Shown: positions 10,196 through 20,856 of the stretch, piece after piece
Layout: every line of letters starts with the position of its first letter
Numbering within the stretch: position 1 is the stretch's first letter
Assembly: GCA_023374025.1 (NCBI GenBank)
Contig: SIJG01000051.1
Span: forward strand, 836,494 to 900,493
Length of the DNA stretch: 64,000 bases
Direction: 5' to 3'
Origin: Heterodera schachtii
Lineage: Eukaryota; Nematoda; Chromadorea; Rhabditida; Heteroderidae
The notes under the pieces: generated by a model
Seen by the model: the letters and a program-made list of their open reading frames with translations, nothing else
What the model was told of the DNA's origin: nothing
The model's database searches: none
Translations under genes and position numbers: made by a program

Positions 10196-10671
10196 AAAAT
10201 CCGAAAGTGAGTGAATAGAAAATTGCAAAAATTATCAAAATTAAAGAAAAAGCATTTAAAATGGAATAAATAATCTTTTCAAAATAATTTTTAAGAAAAA
10301 AGAATAATTTAAAGGTTCTTAAAGCAGAAAACCACTTAAATTTGGTTTTACTTGATAAAAAATGAATTCAATTTCATTTTGTTCAAAATAATTTCTTTCT
10401 AATAAATATATTTAATTAAAATATAATATAATGTATATTTTTTCTTTTGAACATTTTAATTAAAGAATATTAAATAAAGAATTTTGAATTTAATTATAGA
10501 TTTGGATAAATAAAATAATTTAATCATTTTCGATATTATTTAAAAAATTATAGAATTTTCCGAGAATAGTTTTGAAAAAATAAATTTATTATTTTTATTC
10601 TGTTTAATTTAATATTAAATGCTCTAATTAGTCTAATTAACTCAGAAATGAAAGAACTACAACAAAAGACA
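10196..10671 (+). pseudogene. Type C family 5' flank and first codons, truncated
   Basis: The segment repeats the type C 5' flank (TTCTTAAAGCAGAAAACCAC, GGTTTTACTTGATAAAAAATG) and then the start of a family gene, in which the expected ATG of MNLLLF reads ATA. The readable frame gives TLISEMKELQQKTF and is then cut at 10671. There the sequence jumps into an inverted type B copy. Direct duplicates of the flank lie at 11940-12335 and 14250-14640. Confidence 0.65.
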
Positions 10672-10793
10672 TTTTTTATAATATTTTCTTATTATTTCCC
10701 GTTTCTTCTGTTTTTCTTCGTTGATTCAATTTGTTTTATGTCGGCAATTATAAATATAAATATAAATAAAATTAATAATAGGCATAATTTCAT
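10672..10793 (-). pseudogene. Type B family fragment (signal peptide plus KREI block)
   Basis: The minus strand starts MKLCLLLILFIFIFIIADIK, a type B signal peptide, continues QIESTKK and, after losing the KSFDEIFG block, reads into KREIIRKYYK. It is joined tail-to-tail with the plus-strand type C fragment. The type B 5' flank (10794-11000) is retained on the minus strand, including TCTACTGATTTCCGGAAAAA in inverted sense. It is an inversion junction inside the gene body. Confidence 0.65.
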
Positions 10794-11149
10794 TTTTCCG
10801 GGATTTTTTCCCAAAAAAAATTTTTTAATTTTTTTCTTAAAGAAAATAGTAAATTATCATTATTTTTAATTCATTAAGGTGCTTTTTTATTCATTAAAAA
10901 TGACATTATTCTACTGATTTCCGGAAAAAATCACTAACACCCCATTTATTTTAAAAATTGATTACAAATTATAATACTTCCCTACTGATCACTTTTCTTT
11001 AAAATAAAAGAAAAAAAAATATTTTTTTAATGTTTTTTCTAATCAATAAATGAAGAAAAAACGTAAATTTATTGGAAAAAATGATGGAAATTATTGGGGG
11101 CGAGCATATTAAAATGGAAGAAATCATATTAAAGAAAATTTTAACAAAA

Positions 11150-11400
11150 AAAAAAATGTTGCGCCGTTCAGCAAATCGGCATTTGCGCTGAGAAATTGCA
11201 GTTGTTTTCACTTTCGCCGCGTCATTTGCGCTGAGAAATTTGCGCCGCTGCCACTTGCGCCTTGGTTTTCGCCACGGACACTTGCGCCGTGGACATTTGC
11301 GCCGAGAAATTGCGGTTGTTTTCACTTGCGCCGGGTCATTTGCGCCGCGAAATTTGCGCCGCCTTTTCGGATTTTCTTTTTCTTTTTTTTAATTTGCCAA
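11150..11400. repeat. TTGCGCC-rich repeat, single unit
   Basis: This stretch is built of words such as GAAATTTGCGCCG, CACTTGCGCC and GGACATTTGCGCCG. It is one unit of the 114-bp repeat found three times at 33800-34165 and follows a type B 5' flank in both places. Confidence 0.6.
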
Positions 11401-11404
11401 TATT

Positions 11405-11945
11405 CATTGGCTTTTACATCAATGTCCTGTTTTTGAAATAGCCAATCAGGAAATTGAACATTTGCAAATTTGTAGCAAAAAAATGGCACAATTCGCCAAA
11501 TTTTTCAGCGAAAGGCCAAAGGACGAAAAAAGGAATGAAGAATTGTTTTGTTTTTTGTTTGTACATTTTTTGACATTTGCTTTTCATCTTTTCACAATTC
11601 TAAAGCTTTTTTCATGCGTGTCCAGACATTTGCGCACGGACATTGCGCCCCGGACATTACGCCCCAAACATTTGCGTCTATGTCCTAAATCGGTTCAAAC
11701 TTAAAATTTATTAAATCCCTGAAAGTCTAAACAGCTATAAATAAGCTGACAAAAAGTGATTGGGTCTGATAATTTGATAATCAATAAATTTTTGAAAAAA
11801 CCAGAATTAATGCTCCTAATCAATTAAAAGACAATGTTTTAATAATTAATGCTGTTTAAGCAACTAAGACTTAAAAAATTTTAGTTTGAATCCGATTTTG
11901 GACATTGGCGCAAATGTCTGGGGCTCAAATGTCCGAGACGTAAAT
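11405..11945. mobile_element. Foldback element copy 3
   Basis: It has the uninterrupted left arm (CACAATTCGCCAAATTTTTC, gccaaaggacg, GAATGAAGAATTG) and the TTGCGCACGGACATTGCGCC-style terminal repeats. It ends GTCCGAGACGTAA at 11941. It provides the empty-site comparison for the TA element at 4406-5325. Confidence 0.55.
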
Positions 11946-12712
11946 AGTAAAAAACCGAAAGTGAGTGAATAGAAAATTGCAAAAATTATCAAAATTAAAG
12001 AAAAAGCATTTAAAATGGAATAAATAATCTTTTCAAAATAATTTTTTAGAAAAAAAGAATAATTTAAAGGTGCTTAAAGCAGAAAACCACTTAAATTTGG
12101 TTTTACTTGATAAAAAATGAATTCAATTTCATTTTGTTCAAAATAATTTCTTTCTAATAAATATATTTAATTAAAATATAATATAATGTATATTTTTTCT
12201 TTTGAACATTTTAATTAAAGAATATTAAATAAAGAATTTTGAATTTAATTATAGATTTGGATAAATAAAATAATTTAATCATTTTCGATATTATTTAAAA
12301 AATTATAGAATTTTCCGAGAATACTTTGAAAAAATAAATTTATTATTTTTATTCTGTTTAATTTAATATTAAATGCTCTAATTAGTCTAATTAAATCAGA
12401 AATGAAAGAACTACAACAAAAGACATTTGATGAAATTTTTGGAGAAAAATGGGAAGAAAAAGAAGAAAAAATGCAAATTGAAAAAGATTTTAAAATAAAT
12501 AAAAATAAAGCAAAAAGGAAGAAAAATTATCCAGGAAAAGAATGGCAACAAAATTAATTCGAAAATAGCGAAAAAATTGGGCGGCAAACTGAAGCAAAAG
12601 TTATGATTGGATTAAAGAATTTGGCTTTAAAAACAAATACATAAGAGCTACAAATCAAAAAGTGATGAACAAAAAATCGAAATTGTACAAAAATTTGTTA
12701 AAATTTTGTAAT
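11946..12712 (+). pseudogene. Type C triple-HTH family pseudogene
   Basis: The type C 5' flank (11946-12335) leads to a copy whose start codon is ATA. The frame reads TLISEMKELQQKTFDEIFG, then EKWEEKEEKMQIEKDF. It lacks the KREIIRKYY helix and frameshifts repeatedly through module 1. It ends at IVQKFVKIL followed by TAA, before module 2. A nearly identical broken copy lies at 14636-15012, so the defects predate the duplication. Confidence 0.7.
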
Positions 12713-12848
12713 TCATTGTTTTTGCCCGTGGCGGTTTACCGATTATAACGGCTAGGCCCAGAAAACTCACACTCGGCACGAATGCCCTCAGACGCCTATT
12801 TTTATTGAAGAAAAAAATATAAAATTATTTTCGAAAAATTGTTTTAAA

Positions 12849-13015
12849 ATGAAATTATTATTATTATTATTTTGTTTGATTTTAATTGCCCTAATTATCC
12901 CAATGAATCAGAACAGAAAAAACTGCAAGGAGAAAAATGGGAAGAAAAAGAAGAACACATTTTTTATAAAATAAAGGAAAAAACTGCAGCCTTATCGGAA
13001 AAAAAAAATATATGA
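12849..13015 (+). pseudogene. Family fragment: signal peptide and charged block only
   Basis: An intact start gives a type A signal peptide (MKLLLLLLFCLILIALI), after which a one-base change throws the frame. The KSFDEIF block is deleted (LQGEKWEEKEE remains). The copy fades out after IKEKTAALSEK. No module is complete. Confidence 0.65.
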
Positions 13016-14240
13016 ATTTTATTTGAAAAGGGGGCCGACCATCGACATTATTACCGAATTTATTATTTTTTTTTTTGAATTTTTAGTGTATTTTAGTCGA
13101 ATTTTAAATTTTTTAGCATAATTGTTAAACAATCTAAGAAGTGAAATCCCATTGAATTTGCCCAATTTTGAACTGTCCTCCTTCATTTTGGTACGCCCAT
13201 TGCTGATGGAGTTGACCATTAGTCAGTCAAATTTTCATATTATTTAAAAAATTTTCAGCGATTCTTTTGGGAATTTTTTTAGTTCGTTTTTAGGTTCTAA
13301 AAAACCCCAAAAATATGTGTTAAAATGGGAAAATTGGTGCCAAAAGTTCCGAATTTAGGGGGGTGTAAAATCGAAAATGTTCTTCAGAAAGCAAATTATT
13401 ATGCCAAATCATTAATGAGATACATAATTTTTAAAGCAAAAATTCTCGTCAAGAAAATAAATAAATAAATTTTGGATTAAAAATTTTTCAATTCTAAGCG
13501 TATATTTTTAAAAATTTTAGGACCGATTCTTAGGGATGTATTTTTCGTTTTTATTGAATTTTGTTAATAGTTTTTGGGAAAAACGCCAAAATAGGTTAAA
13601 ATAGTTTTTTTTTCAAAATTTTTTTGATTTTTAGGTTCTAAAAATAAAAACATAGAACCTAGGTTCTAAAAACTCAAAAATTAGTTAAACAGCAACCGAA
13701 AAAACATGTTTTTCATTTTCAATGTATTCTTGAATTATCATTTTTTGTCCAGAGCTTTTTTTGAAACTCAATGAAATTTTGTGAAAATTTAAATGTAATT
13801 AGAGAATTCTTAGGGCTATCGTATATTACCATTTTTTGTTTTCAAACACATTTTGGCGGAATTTAAGATAACCAAGTTGACCATTAATTATTCTGTCAAA
13901 TTTTCATTCATTTTTAAGGATTATAATTTTTTAGTGCAAATTTAATCCCAAATAACTAATTACCCAAAAAGCGACCAGAAATTACACAAATATTTTAAAT
14001 GAAAATCTGCTACCATTGAGTTGGGATTCTGTTAAATTTGAAATAGAAAGAACAACAATGAGAAATGAAAAAATCACAATTCTACTGAATTTCCGGAAAA
14101 AAATAACATAATCCAATTTCTTATAAAAATAAGATGATTTTATTCATCTACTGATCACATTTATTTAAAAGATAAATATTTATTAATAATAAATTACTCT
14201 ACTTATGACAAAAGGAAAAAATTTAAATTTTTTTTGAAAA
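13016..14240. other. Long stretch without gene; repeat R2 and flank sequences
   Basis: Bases 13040-13225 are repeat R2. Bases 13870-14010 hold the R2 continuation (AGTTGACCATTAATTA, AAAAAGCGACCAGAAATTAC), which recurs near 15160, 25080, 29770 and 29850. The type A/C upstream words (ATTTCCGGAAAAAAATAACA, TCTACTGATCACATTTATTT) appear at 14085-14170. No coding signal. Confidence 0.45.
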
Positions 14241-14249
14241 TTAAATAGT

Positions 14250-14635
14250 AAAAATCCGAAAGTTAGTGAAAGAAAATTGCAAAATTATCAAAATTAAAGA
14301 AAAAGCATTTAAAATGGAATAAATAATCTTTTCAAAATAATTTTTAAGAAAAAAGAATAATTTAAAGGTTCTTAAAGCAGAAAACCACTTAAATTTGGTT
14401 TTACTTGATAAAAATGAATTCAATTAATTTCATTTTATTGTTCAAAATAATTTTTTTCTAATAAATATATTTAATTAAAATATAATATAATGTATATTTT
14501 TTCTTTTGAACATTTTAATTAAAGAATATTAAATGAAGAATTTTGAATTTAATTATAGATTTGGATAAATAAAATAATTTAATCATTTTCGATATTATTT
14601 AAAAAATTAATTAATTTTCCGAGAATACTTTGAAA
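14250..14635 (+). promoter_or_regulatory. Conserved type C 5' flank (putative promoter)
   Basis: The segment is one of four close copies (10196-10600, 11946-12330, 14250-14635 and 31000-31287) directly upstream of type C family genes. Shared words include CATTTAAAATGGAATAAATAA, TTCTTAAAGCAGAAAACCAC and TTTGGTTTTACTTGATAAAA. Conservation upstream of independent copies suggests that promoter DNA moves with the gene. Duplication alone could also explain it. Confidence 0.4.
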
Positions 14636-15012
14636 AAATAAATTTATTATTTTTATTCTGTTTAATTTAATATTAAATGCTCTAATTAGTCTAATTAAAT
14701 CAGAAATGAAAGAACTACAACAAAAGACATTTGATGAAATTTTTGGAGAAAAATGGGAAGAAAAAGAAGAAAAAATGCAAATTGAAAAAGATTTTAAAAT
14801 AAATAAAAAATAAAGCAAAAAGGAAGAAAATTTATCCAGGCAAAGAATGGCAACAAAATTAATTCGAAAATAGCGAAAAAATTGGGCGGCAAACGGAAGC
14901 AAAAGTTATGCTTGGATTAAAGAATTTGGCTTTAAAAACAAATACATAAGAGCTACAAATCAAAAGTGATGAAGAAAAAATCGAAATTGTACAAAAATTT
15001 GTTAAAATTTTG
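14636..15012 (+). pseudogene. Type C triple-HTH family pseudogene, duplicate
   Basis: It has the same lost ATG, the same missing helix and the same truncation at IVQKFVKIL as 11946-12712, with a few further point changes. It ends at the identical junction (GTAATTCATTGTTTTTGCCC), which shows that a truncated copy was duplicated. Confidence 0.7.
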
Positions 15013-15476
15013 TAATTCATTGTTTTTGCCCGTGGCGGTTTACCCAACAAATTAAAACGAAATATTATTTGGTTCAATTTGAGCCAATTTAAAAATTTTT
15101 ATGCGTTACACATTCTTATTTTTCAAACCCATTTTGGCGGATTTAAGAAACGCACTAGCACCAAGTTGACCATTAATTATTCTGTCAAATTTTCATTCTT
15201 TTTTAAGGATTAAAATTTTTTGGTGAAAGTTTAATCCCAAATAACTAATTACCCAAAAAGCGACCAGAAACAGAAATTACACAAATTTTAAAGACAGAAT
15301 GATAGTTTTTGAGGAGAAAAAGTCAATTTTTTTTCCATAAATTGGTAAAATTTAATTTTTTCACAAATTTAAAACATAAAAATAGGACCAGCAAATAAAT
15401 TCAAATAAAATTTATCAAAAAATGAAATTTTTTTGAAAATTTTCTGGCAATGTTTTCATAAAAATTCAATTGTCTT
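15013..15476. other. Non-coding repeat flank
   Basis: It contains the R2 continuation (GTTGACCATTAATTATTCTG, AAAAAGCGACCAGAAA) and then the common 3' flank of minus-strand copies (GCAATGTTTTCATAAAAATT). Confidence 0.4.
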
Positions 15477-16157
15477 CTAAAATTGAAAATTTTCTTCTCC
15501 AAATTTGGCTTTCCATCTTTGAATGTTTCGTATGGGAACTTCTATCTTTTCAGCAATTTCTTTGTCACTTATTTTTGGATTTTCTCTTTTAATTTGCCAA
15601 TAAATTTTCATTTTTTCCATTTTTTCTTTTTTCGTTATTCTTTTATGGCTAATCCCAAATTCACTCTTCCATTTATCAATTGTCCCATGGCTAACTCCGA
15701 TTTTCTTGCAAATTTCGGCATAATTTTTGTGCCATTCTTTTAGCGAATATTTCCCTATTTGCTTAAATTCATTTGCCATTTCAATGAATTTTTGCACAAT
15801 TTCATTTTTTTCTTCATCAGTTTTTGATTTGTGACAGTTCTTTTTTTGAAGACCAAATTCTTTGATCCATTTTTTAATATAATTATGATTTGTGCCCAAA
15901 CTTTTCGCTATTTTAATATTAATTTTACTCCATTCTTTTGCTGTATATTTTCTTCCTTTTTGTTTAATTTTCTCTTTTATTTGAAAATATTTTCTTATTA
16001 TTTCCCGTTTCTTCTGTTCATTTTGCGCCTTTTCTTCCCATTTTTCTCCAAATATTTCATCAAATGACTTTTGTTGCAGTTTTTTATTTTCTGATTCAAT
16101 TTGTTTTATGTCGGCAGTGATAAATATAAATAAAATTAATAATAGGCATAATTTCAT
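15477..16157 (-). CDS. Secreted triple-HTH protein, type B, intact
   Basis: The frame encodes 226 residues in a single exon. Residues 1-21 form a hydrophobic signal peptide (MKLCLLLILFIFITAD), with no later membrane segment. Residues 30-40 are the family constant block KSFDEIFGEKW. Three repeated modules follow: about 49-102 (ending KKWIKEFG), 116-168 (ending DKWKSEFG) and 178-220 (ending RRWKAKFG in most members, here QRWKAKFG). Each looks like a three-helix helix-turn-helix of the transposase/homeodomain-like type, with I-A/I-C-K-K-I-G-V-type recognition turns. The protein is very lysine-rich, which suits nucleic-acid binding. The start is fixed by the shared 5' flank. Function is unknown; a secreted DNA-binding effector is an inference. 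Confidence 0.85.
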   Translation of the reverse strand: MKLCLLLILFIFITADIKQIESENKKLQQKSFDEIFGEKWEEKAQNEQKKREIIRKYFQIKEKIKQKGRKYTAKEWSKINIKIAKSLGTNHNYIKKWIKEFGLQKKNCHKSKTDEEKNEIVQKFIEMANEFKQIGKYSLKEWHKNYAEICKKIGVSHGTIDKWKSEFGISHKRITKKEKMEKMKIYWQIKRENPKISDKEIAEKIEVPIRNIQRWKAKFGEENFQF

Positions 16158-16345
16158 TTTTTCGTGATTAATTCCTAAAAAGATATTTTTTATTTTTTCT
16201 TAAAGAAAATCTCCTAAATTATCATTTATTTTTAATTCATTTAAAATTGCTTTTTTATTGATTAAAATGACATTATTCTACTGATTTCCGGAAAAAATCA
16301 CTAACACGCCATTTATTTTAAAAATTGATTAAAAATTATAATACT
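16158..16345 (-). promoter_or_regulatory. Conserved type B 5' flank (putative promoter)
   Basis: The flank matches that of the copies at 32771-33448 and 10672-10793: on the plus strand AAAATGACATTATTCTACTG, ATTTCCGGAAAAAATCACTA and CTTCCCTACTGATCACTTTT. The word CTACTGATCA is also upstream of type A and C genes at a similar distance, so it may be a common control site. No experimental evidence can be read from sequence. Confidence 0.4.
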
Positions 16346-16698
16346 TCCCTACTGATCACTTTTATTTAAAATAAACAAAAATATATTTTGTTAATGTTTT
16401 TTAAATCAATAAATGAACAAAAAAAACGAAAATTTATTGGAAAAAAATGATGGAAATTATTGGAGCGAAAGCATATAAAATGGAAGAAATAATTTTAATA
16501 AAAATTTAAAAAAAAAAAAAATTGTTGCGCCGCTCACAAATCAGCAAATCGGCATTTGCGCTGAGAAATTGCGGTTGTTTTCACTTGCGCCGTGGACAAT
16601 TGCGCCGCGCCATTAATAAATAATAATCACTTTTGTAATGGCTGATCGAAAATAGCTGTGGCAGCTGAAAGTGCTGTGGGAGCAAAAGCAACAGGGGC
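16346..16698. other. AT-rich DNA with short TTGCGCC stretch
   Basis: Bases 16525-16610 contain one short TTGCGCC-rich unit (GCATTTGCGCTGAGAAATTG, CACTTGCGCCG). A transition to the 151-bp satellite follows. No gene. Confidence 0.45.
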
Positions 16699-17760
16699 CG
16701 GATCCTTCGGGAATAGCTTCCCTATTCCATGTACTTTAATTCTGCATTGGATTTTTGCTCCCCATAAATGTTTGAGTACCCCAAATGGACACTTGAAAAA
16801 ATCGACTTTTTGGTTTTCGGGGCAGTCCCCCTGAACCCGATTTTCGGCATTCTGATAATTTTAGCGCTTATAATGGGTTGCATAAAATCGATTGTAGAAG
16901 GAATTTGAAGCGCTTAAATTATTTGAGTACCCCAAATGGACACTTGAAAAAATCGACTTTTTGGTTTTCGGGGCAGTCCCCCTGAACCCGATTTTCGGCA
17001 TTCTGATAATTTTAGCGCTTATAATGGGTTGTATAAAGTCGATTGTTGAAGGAATTTGAAGCGCTTAAATTGTTTGAGTACCCCAAATGGACACTTGAAA
17101 AAATCGACTTTTTGGTTTTCGGGGCAGTCCCCCTGAACCCGATTTTCGGCATTCTGATAATTTTAGCGCTTATAATGGGTTGCATAAAATCGATTGTAGA
17201 AGGAATTTGAAGCGCTTAAATTGTTTGAGTACCCCAAATGGACACTTGAAAAAATCGACTTTTTGGTTTTCGGGCAGTCCCCCTGAGCCCGATTTTCGGC
17301 ATTCTGATAATTTTAGCGCTTATAATGGGTTGCATAAAATCGATTGTAGAAGGAATTTGAAGCGCTTAAATTGTTTGAGTACCCCAAATGGACACTTGAA
17401 AAAATCGACTTTTTGGTTTTCGGGGCAGTCCCCCTGAACCGATGCGCCCAGATTTATGGGGAGTTCGGATCCTTCGGGAATAGCTTCCCTATTCCATGTA
17501 CTTTAATTCTGCATTGGATTTTTGCTCCCCATAAATGTTTGAGTACCCCAAATGGACACTTGAAAAAATCGACTTTTTGGTTTTTCGGGGCAGTCCCCCT
17601 GAACCCGATTTTCGGCATTCTGATAATTTTAGCGCTTATAATGGGTTGCATAAAATCGATTGTAGAAGGAATTTGAAGCGCTTAAATTATTTGAGTACCC
17701 CAAATGGACACTTGAAAAAATCGACTTTTTGGTTTTTTGGGCAGTCCCCCTGAGCCCTTT
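16699..17760. repeat. 151-bp satellite, seven units with higher-order order
   Basis: Units start at TTTGAGTACCCCAAATGG at about 16771, 16922, 17073, 17224, 17374, 17538 and 17690, giving a period of 150-152 bp. A 70-bp leader with GGATCCTTCGGGAATAGC precedes unit 1 and again unit 6 (near 16699 and 17467), so a five-unit block has itself begun to repeat. The unit contains CGACTTTTTGG and GGCAGTCCCCCTGA. Apparent open frames across it are by-products of the 151-bp repetition. Confidence 0.9.
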
Positions 17761-18467
17761 AATTTACATGTTAAATAAGGCTCTCTGATGCTTTTTCTAA
17801 TATTTTTAAAAATTTTAAATTGCTTTTTAAATATGCGAAAAAGTTTAGGCTTAACTTTTTAGTGAAAATTCAATCACTCATTTTTCGCGTAGTGATCAGA
17901 AGCGCACGATATTTTTTAAGGGCATCCTTAAGACAAGGCAAAGCACCTCTGTTATGCTTTAAGACCAGTAACTATGAAATTAAATTTTTTATGAATTTTT
18001 AAAGATGCACCAATGTATTTTTATTTTTTGCAAAATTAATTCATAAATATTTTTCCAGAAAGTGATCTGAAACGCACCAAATTTTATATAATCTTATATA
18101 AGGCACTCTGATACTTTTTGTATCAAAAAGGGAGGTGAATAAAATTTTAAAAAATTTTTAATTGCTTTTTAAATAGTACGCTTGGGCACTATTGAGTAGT
18201 AGGCTTAAACATTTGAGTATAGCTCTGCGCATTCTGAACCAAATCCAGAACCGATGACACCATTAGAAAGAGCTCATTTTCTAGGTTTTAATAGATTAAG
18301 CTAAATACATTAAAATATATTTGTGGAAATATCTTTAGAAAGACATGCAAAATTTTATTGTAGAATAACAACTTTGGTTAAAAGGATTAAAAGAAGAACA
18401 TAATTATTATTTTATTTTAGTATTTATTTTTTGAGTTTCCAATGCTCTTAAAACTTATGCAAATAAA
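17761..18467. other. AT-rich DNA without gene
   Basis: Two related words (AAAATTTTAAATTGCTTTTTA near 17808, and again near 18155) flank sequences with GTGATCAGAAGCGCACGA and GTGATCTGAAACGCACCA, so this is a diverged direct repeat of about 0.3 kb. Nothing coding is supported. Confidence 0.4.
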
Positions 18468-19139
18468 ATGAAATTATTACTTTTATTATTCTGTTTGATT
18501 TTAATTGCCCTAATTAGTCAAATTGAATCAGAGAATAAAAAACTGCAACAAAAGTCATTTGATGAAATATTTGGAGAAAAATGGGAAGAAAAAGCGCAAA
18601 TTGAACAGAAGAAACGGGAAATAATAAGAAAGTATTATAAAATAAAAGAGAAAATTAAACAAAAAGGAAGAAAATATCCAAAAAAAAGAATGGAATAAAA
18701 TTAATATTAAAATAGCGAAAGGATTGGGGACAAATAAAACTTATATACAAAAATGGACTAAAGAATTTGGTCTACAAAAACAAATACAAAAAAGCTATAA
18801 ATCAAAGACTGATGAAGAAAAATGTGAAATTGTTCAACAATTCATTGAAATGAAAAATTGTTTTAAACAAAAAGAAAATATTCGGCAAAAGAATGGCACC
18901 AAAATTATGCCGAAATTTGTAAGAAAATTGGAATTGGCCATGGAACAATTGAGAGATGGAAGAAACAATTTGGAATAAACAAGAAAAGAAAAACGGAGGA
19001 AGAAAAAATGGAAAAAATGAAAATTTATTGGCAAATTAAAAGAGAAATGCCAAAAATTAGTGACAAAGAAATTGCCGAAATGATAAACACTCCGGCACAG
19101 AACATTCGCAGATGGAAAGCCACCAACTTTGGAGAATAA
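18468..19139 (+). pseudogene. Type A triple-HTH gene, left arm of palindrome, frameshifted
   Basis: It is nearly identical to the intact minus-strand gene at 23071-23742, but one extra base in an A run after GRKYPKK (near 18680) and one missing base near 18885 break the frame. All three modules and the odd WKATNFGE ending are otherwise present. Because both breaks lie in A runs, they may be sequencing indels. The homology of the two palindrome arms begins almost exactly at the ATG, so this copy lacks the type A 5' flank. Confidence 0.75.
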
Positions 19140-20177
19140 AATCTTCAATTTTAGAAGGCAATTGAATTTTTGAAAACATTGCTAGCAATTTCCACATAAA
19201 ATTTCATACATTAACAAATTTTATTTGATTTAATTTGACAAATTTTATTTAAATTAATTTGTTTCATTATTTTTTATTTTTTTAATTTCGTAAATAAATT
19301 TTTTTGTATTTTAAATGAATTCTGTCGAATTAAAAAAAGAATTAGATTTTATCAAATTTAGGTAAAAATTGAGCTTTTCGCATCAAAAATTCATCATTCG
19401 ATTGCTCTGGTCGAAAAAATTCAATATTTTCTGGTCCAAGTTTGGGTCGTTTTTTGTAATTAAAGTTTCACAAAAACAGTAATAACCTTAAAAATAAAAT
19501 TATCAAATATTAAGAGTGTATTTTCTAAAAAATTTTCGAGCCATTTCGGTTTGTTTTTCGTGTTTAATTGCATTTTTGCTAAGGGTTTTTTCGAAAATCC
19601 TAGAAAAGGCGCCAAAAATGGCGAAACAGGCACGCAAATAGGCATTTAGGCATTAATCACAAAAAGTCGAAAATTTGCACAATTTCCTTAGCGGAATCAA
19701 TACAAAATTTTAAAAATTTTGCCGACGGCGCCTATCGGCACCGCCCGACCGCCCGCCCCCTTCCCCAAAAGTTTTTTTAAAAAAACGCGCCGCAAAAAAT
19801 GTGGTTTGAATAGAAGAAAAAAAAAGGTCGTCGCCGCAGAAAATTGAACTTCGTATGAAAAATTGGGCCTGAGACACCCCCCCCCCTGTCCCAATCGTCC
19901 GTCGTATGGCCCCTGGGCTGAGACACCCCTTGTGTCTTAGAATTCTTTACTTAATGGAAAAAATGGAAAATTTAAAAAACATTTTCTCAAGACTGTTTGC
20001 AATTTTTAATTGCTCACTTTCGGATTCTCATTTTAGATATTTCCAAAAAAATTTAATTAAATATTTTTCTTTTTTAATCAATAAAATAAAAAATTAATTG
20101 ACTTAAATTAATAAAGTGAATTTATTTAAGAAAAAAAACATAATATAGATTCATATTTGGAAGATAATCCCGGAAAA
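19140..20177. other. Palindrome arm interior, no gene
   Basis: It holds a GGCGCC-type repeat (CGACGGCGCCTATCGGCACC near 19726), a run of C near 19877, and the words GTCCGTCGTATGGCCCCTGG and CTGAGACACCCC. Everything recurs inverted at 22034-23070. No supported frame. Confidence 0.5.
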
Positions 20178-20856
20178 ATGAAATTATTATTGTTATTATT
20201 CTGTTTGATTTTAATTTTAATTGCCCTAATTACTTCAAATGAATTAGAAAATAAAAAATTGAAACAAAAGTCATTTGATGAAATATTTGGAGAAAAATGA
20301 GAAGAAAAGCGCAAAATGAACAGAAGAAACGGGAAATAATAATAAAATATTATAAAATAAAAGAGAAATTTAAACAAAAAGGAAGAAAATATTCAACAAA
20401 AAAATGGAATAAAATTAATATTAAAATAGCGAAAGGATTGGGGACAAATGATACTTATATTAAAAATTGGATTAACGAATTTGGTCTTCAAAAAAATAAA
20501 ACCCACAAACCAAAAAGTGATGAACAAAAATGGGAAATTGTGTAACAATTTATTGGAATGACAAATGAATTTAAGCAAATTGGGAAATATTCGGCAAAAG
20601 AATGGCACCAAAATTATGGTAAAATTTGTAAGAAAATCGGAGTTAGCCATGGATCAATTAGTAAATGGAAGAAACAATTTGGAATGAGTAAATTTATAAC
20701 TGAAAAAGAAAAATTGGAAAAAATGAAAATTTATTGGCACATAAAAAAAGAAAACCGAAAAATAGTGACCAGAAAATTGCCAAAATGATAAATACTTCGG
20801 CACAGAACATTGGCAAATGGAAAGTCAAATTTAGAGAAGAAAATTTTCAATTTTAG
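20178..20856 (+). pseudogene. Type A' triple-HTH copy with stop in constant block
   Basis: The ATG and signal peptide are intact, but the tryptophan codon of KSFDEIFGEKW reads TGA and is followed by a one-base loss. Downstream frames carry modules 1 (20297-20545), 2 and 3. A second stop (GTG-TAA) replaces the glutamine after EIV, and a frameshift falls in module 3. The mirror copy at 21685-22033 shares the TGA, which shows that this copy was already broken before the inverted duplication. Confidence 0.8.

Larger units (their letters stand above)
18468..20525 (+). repeat. Left arm of large inverted duplication
   Basis: This arm is matched in inverse by 21685-23742. Each arm carries, in order, a complete type A gene, a 1-kb spacer with a GGCGCC repeat and CTGAGACACCCC words, and the first part of a second family copy. 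The spacer between arms is about 1.16 kb. The arms differ at scattered indels. Confidence 0.85.

Noticed and set aside
17180..17753. Repeated frames MFEYPKWTLEKIDFLVF
   Set aside because: They follow the 151-bp satellite units, whose period is not a multiple of three; fragments restart in each unit.
16699..17760. CRISPR array
   Set aside because: The 151-bp units are contiguous, without unique spacers between short repeats; the sequence is eukaryotic.
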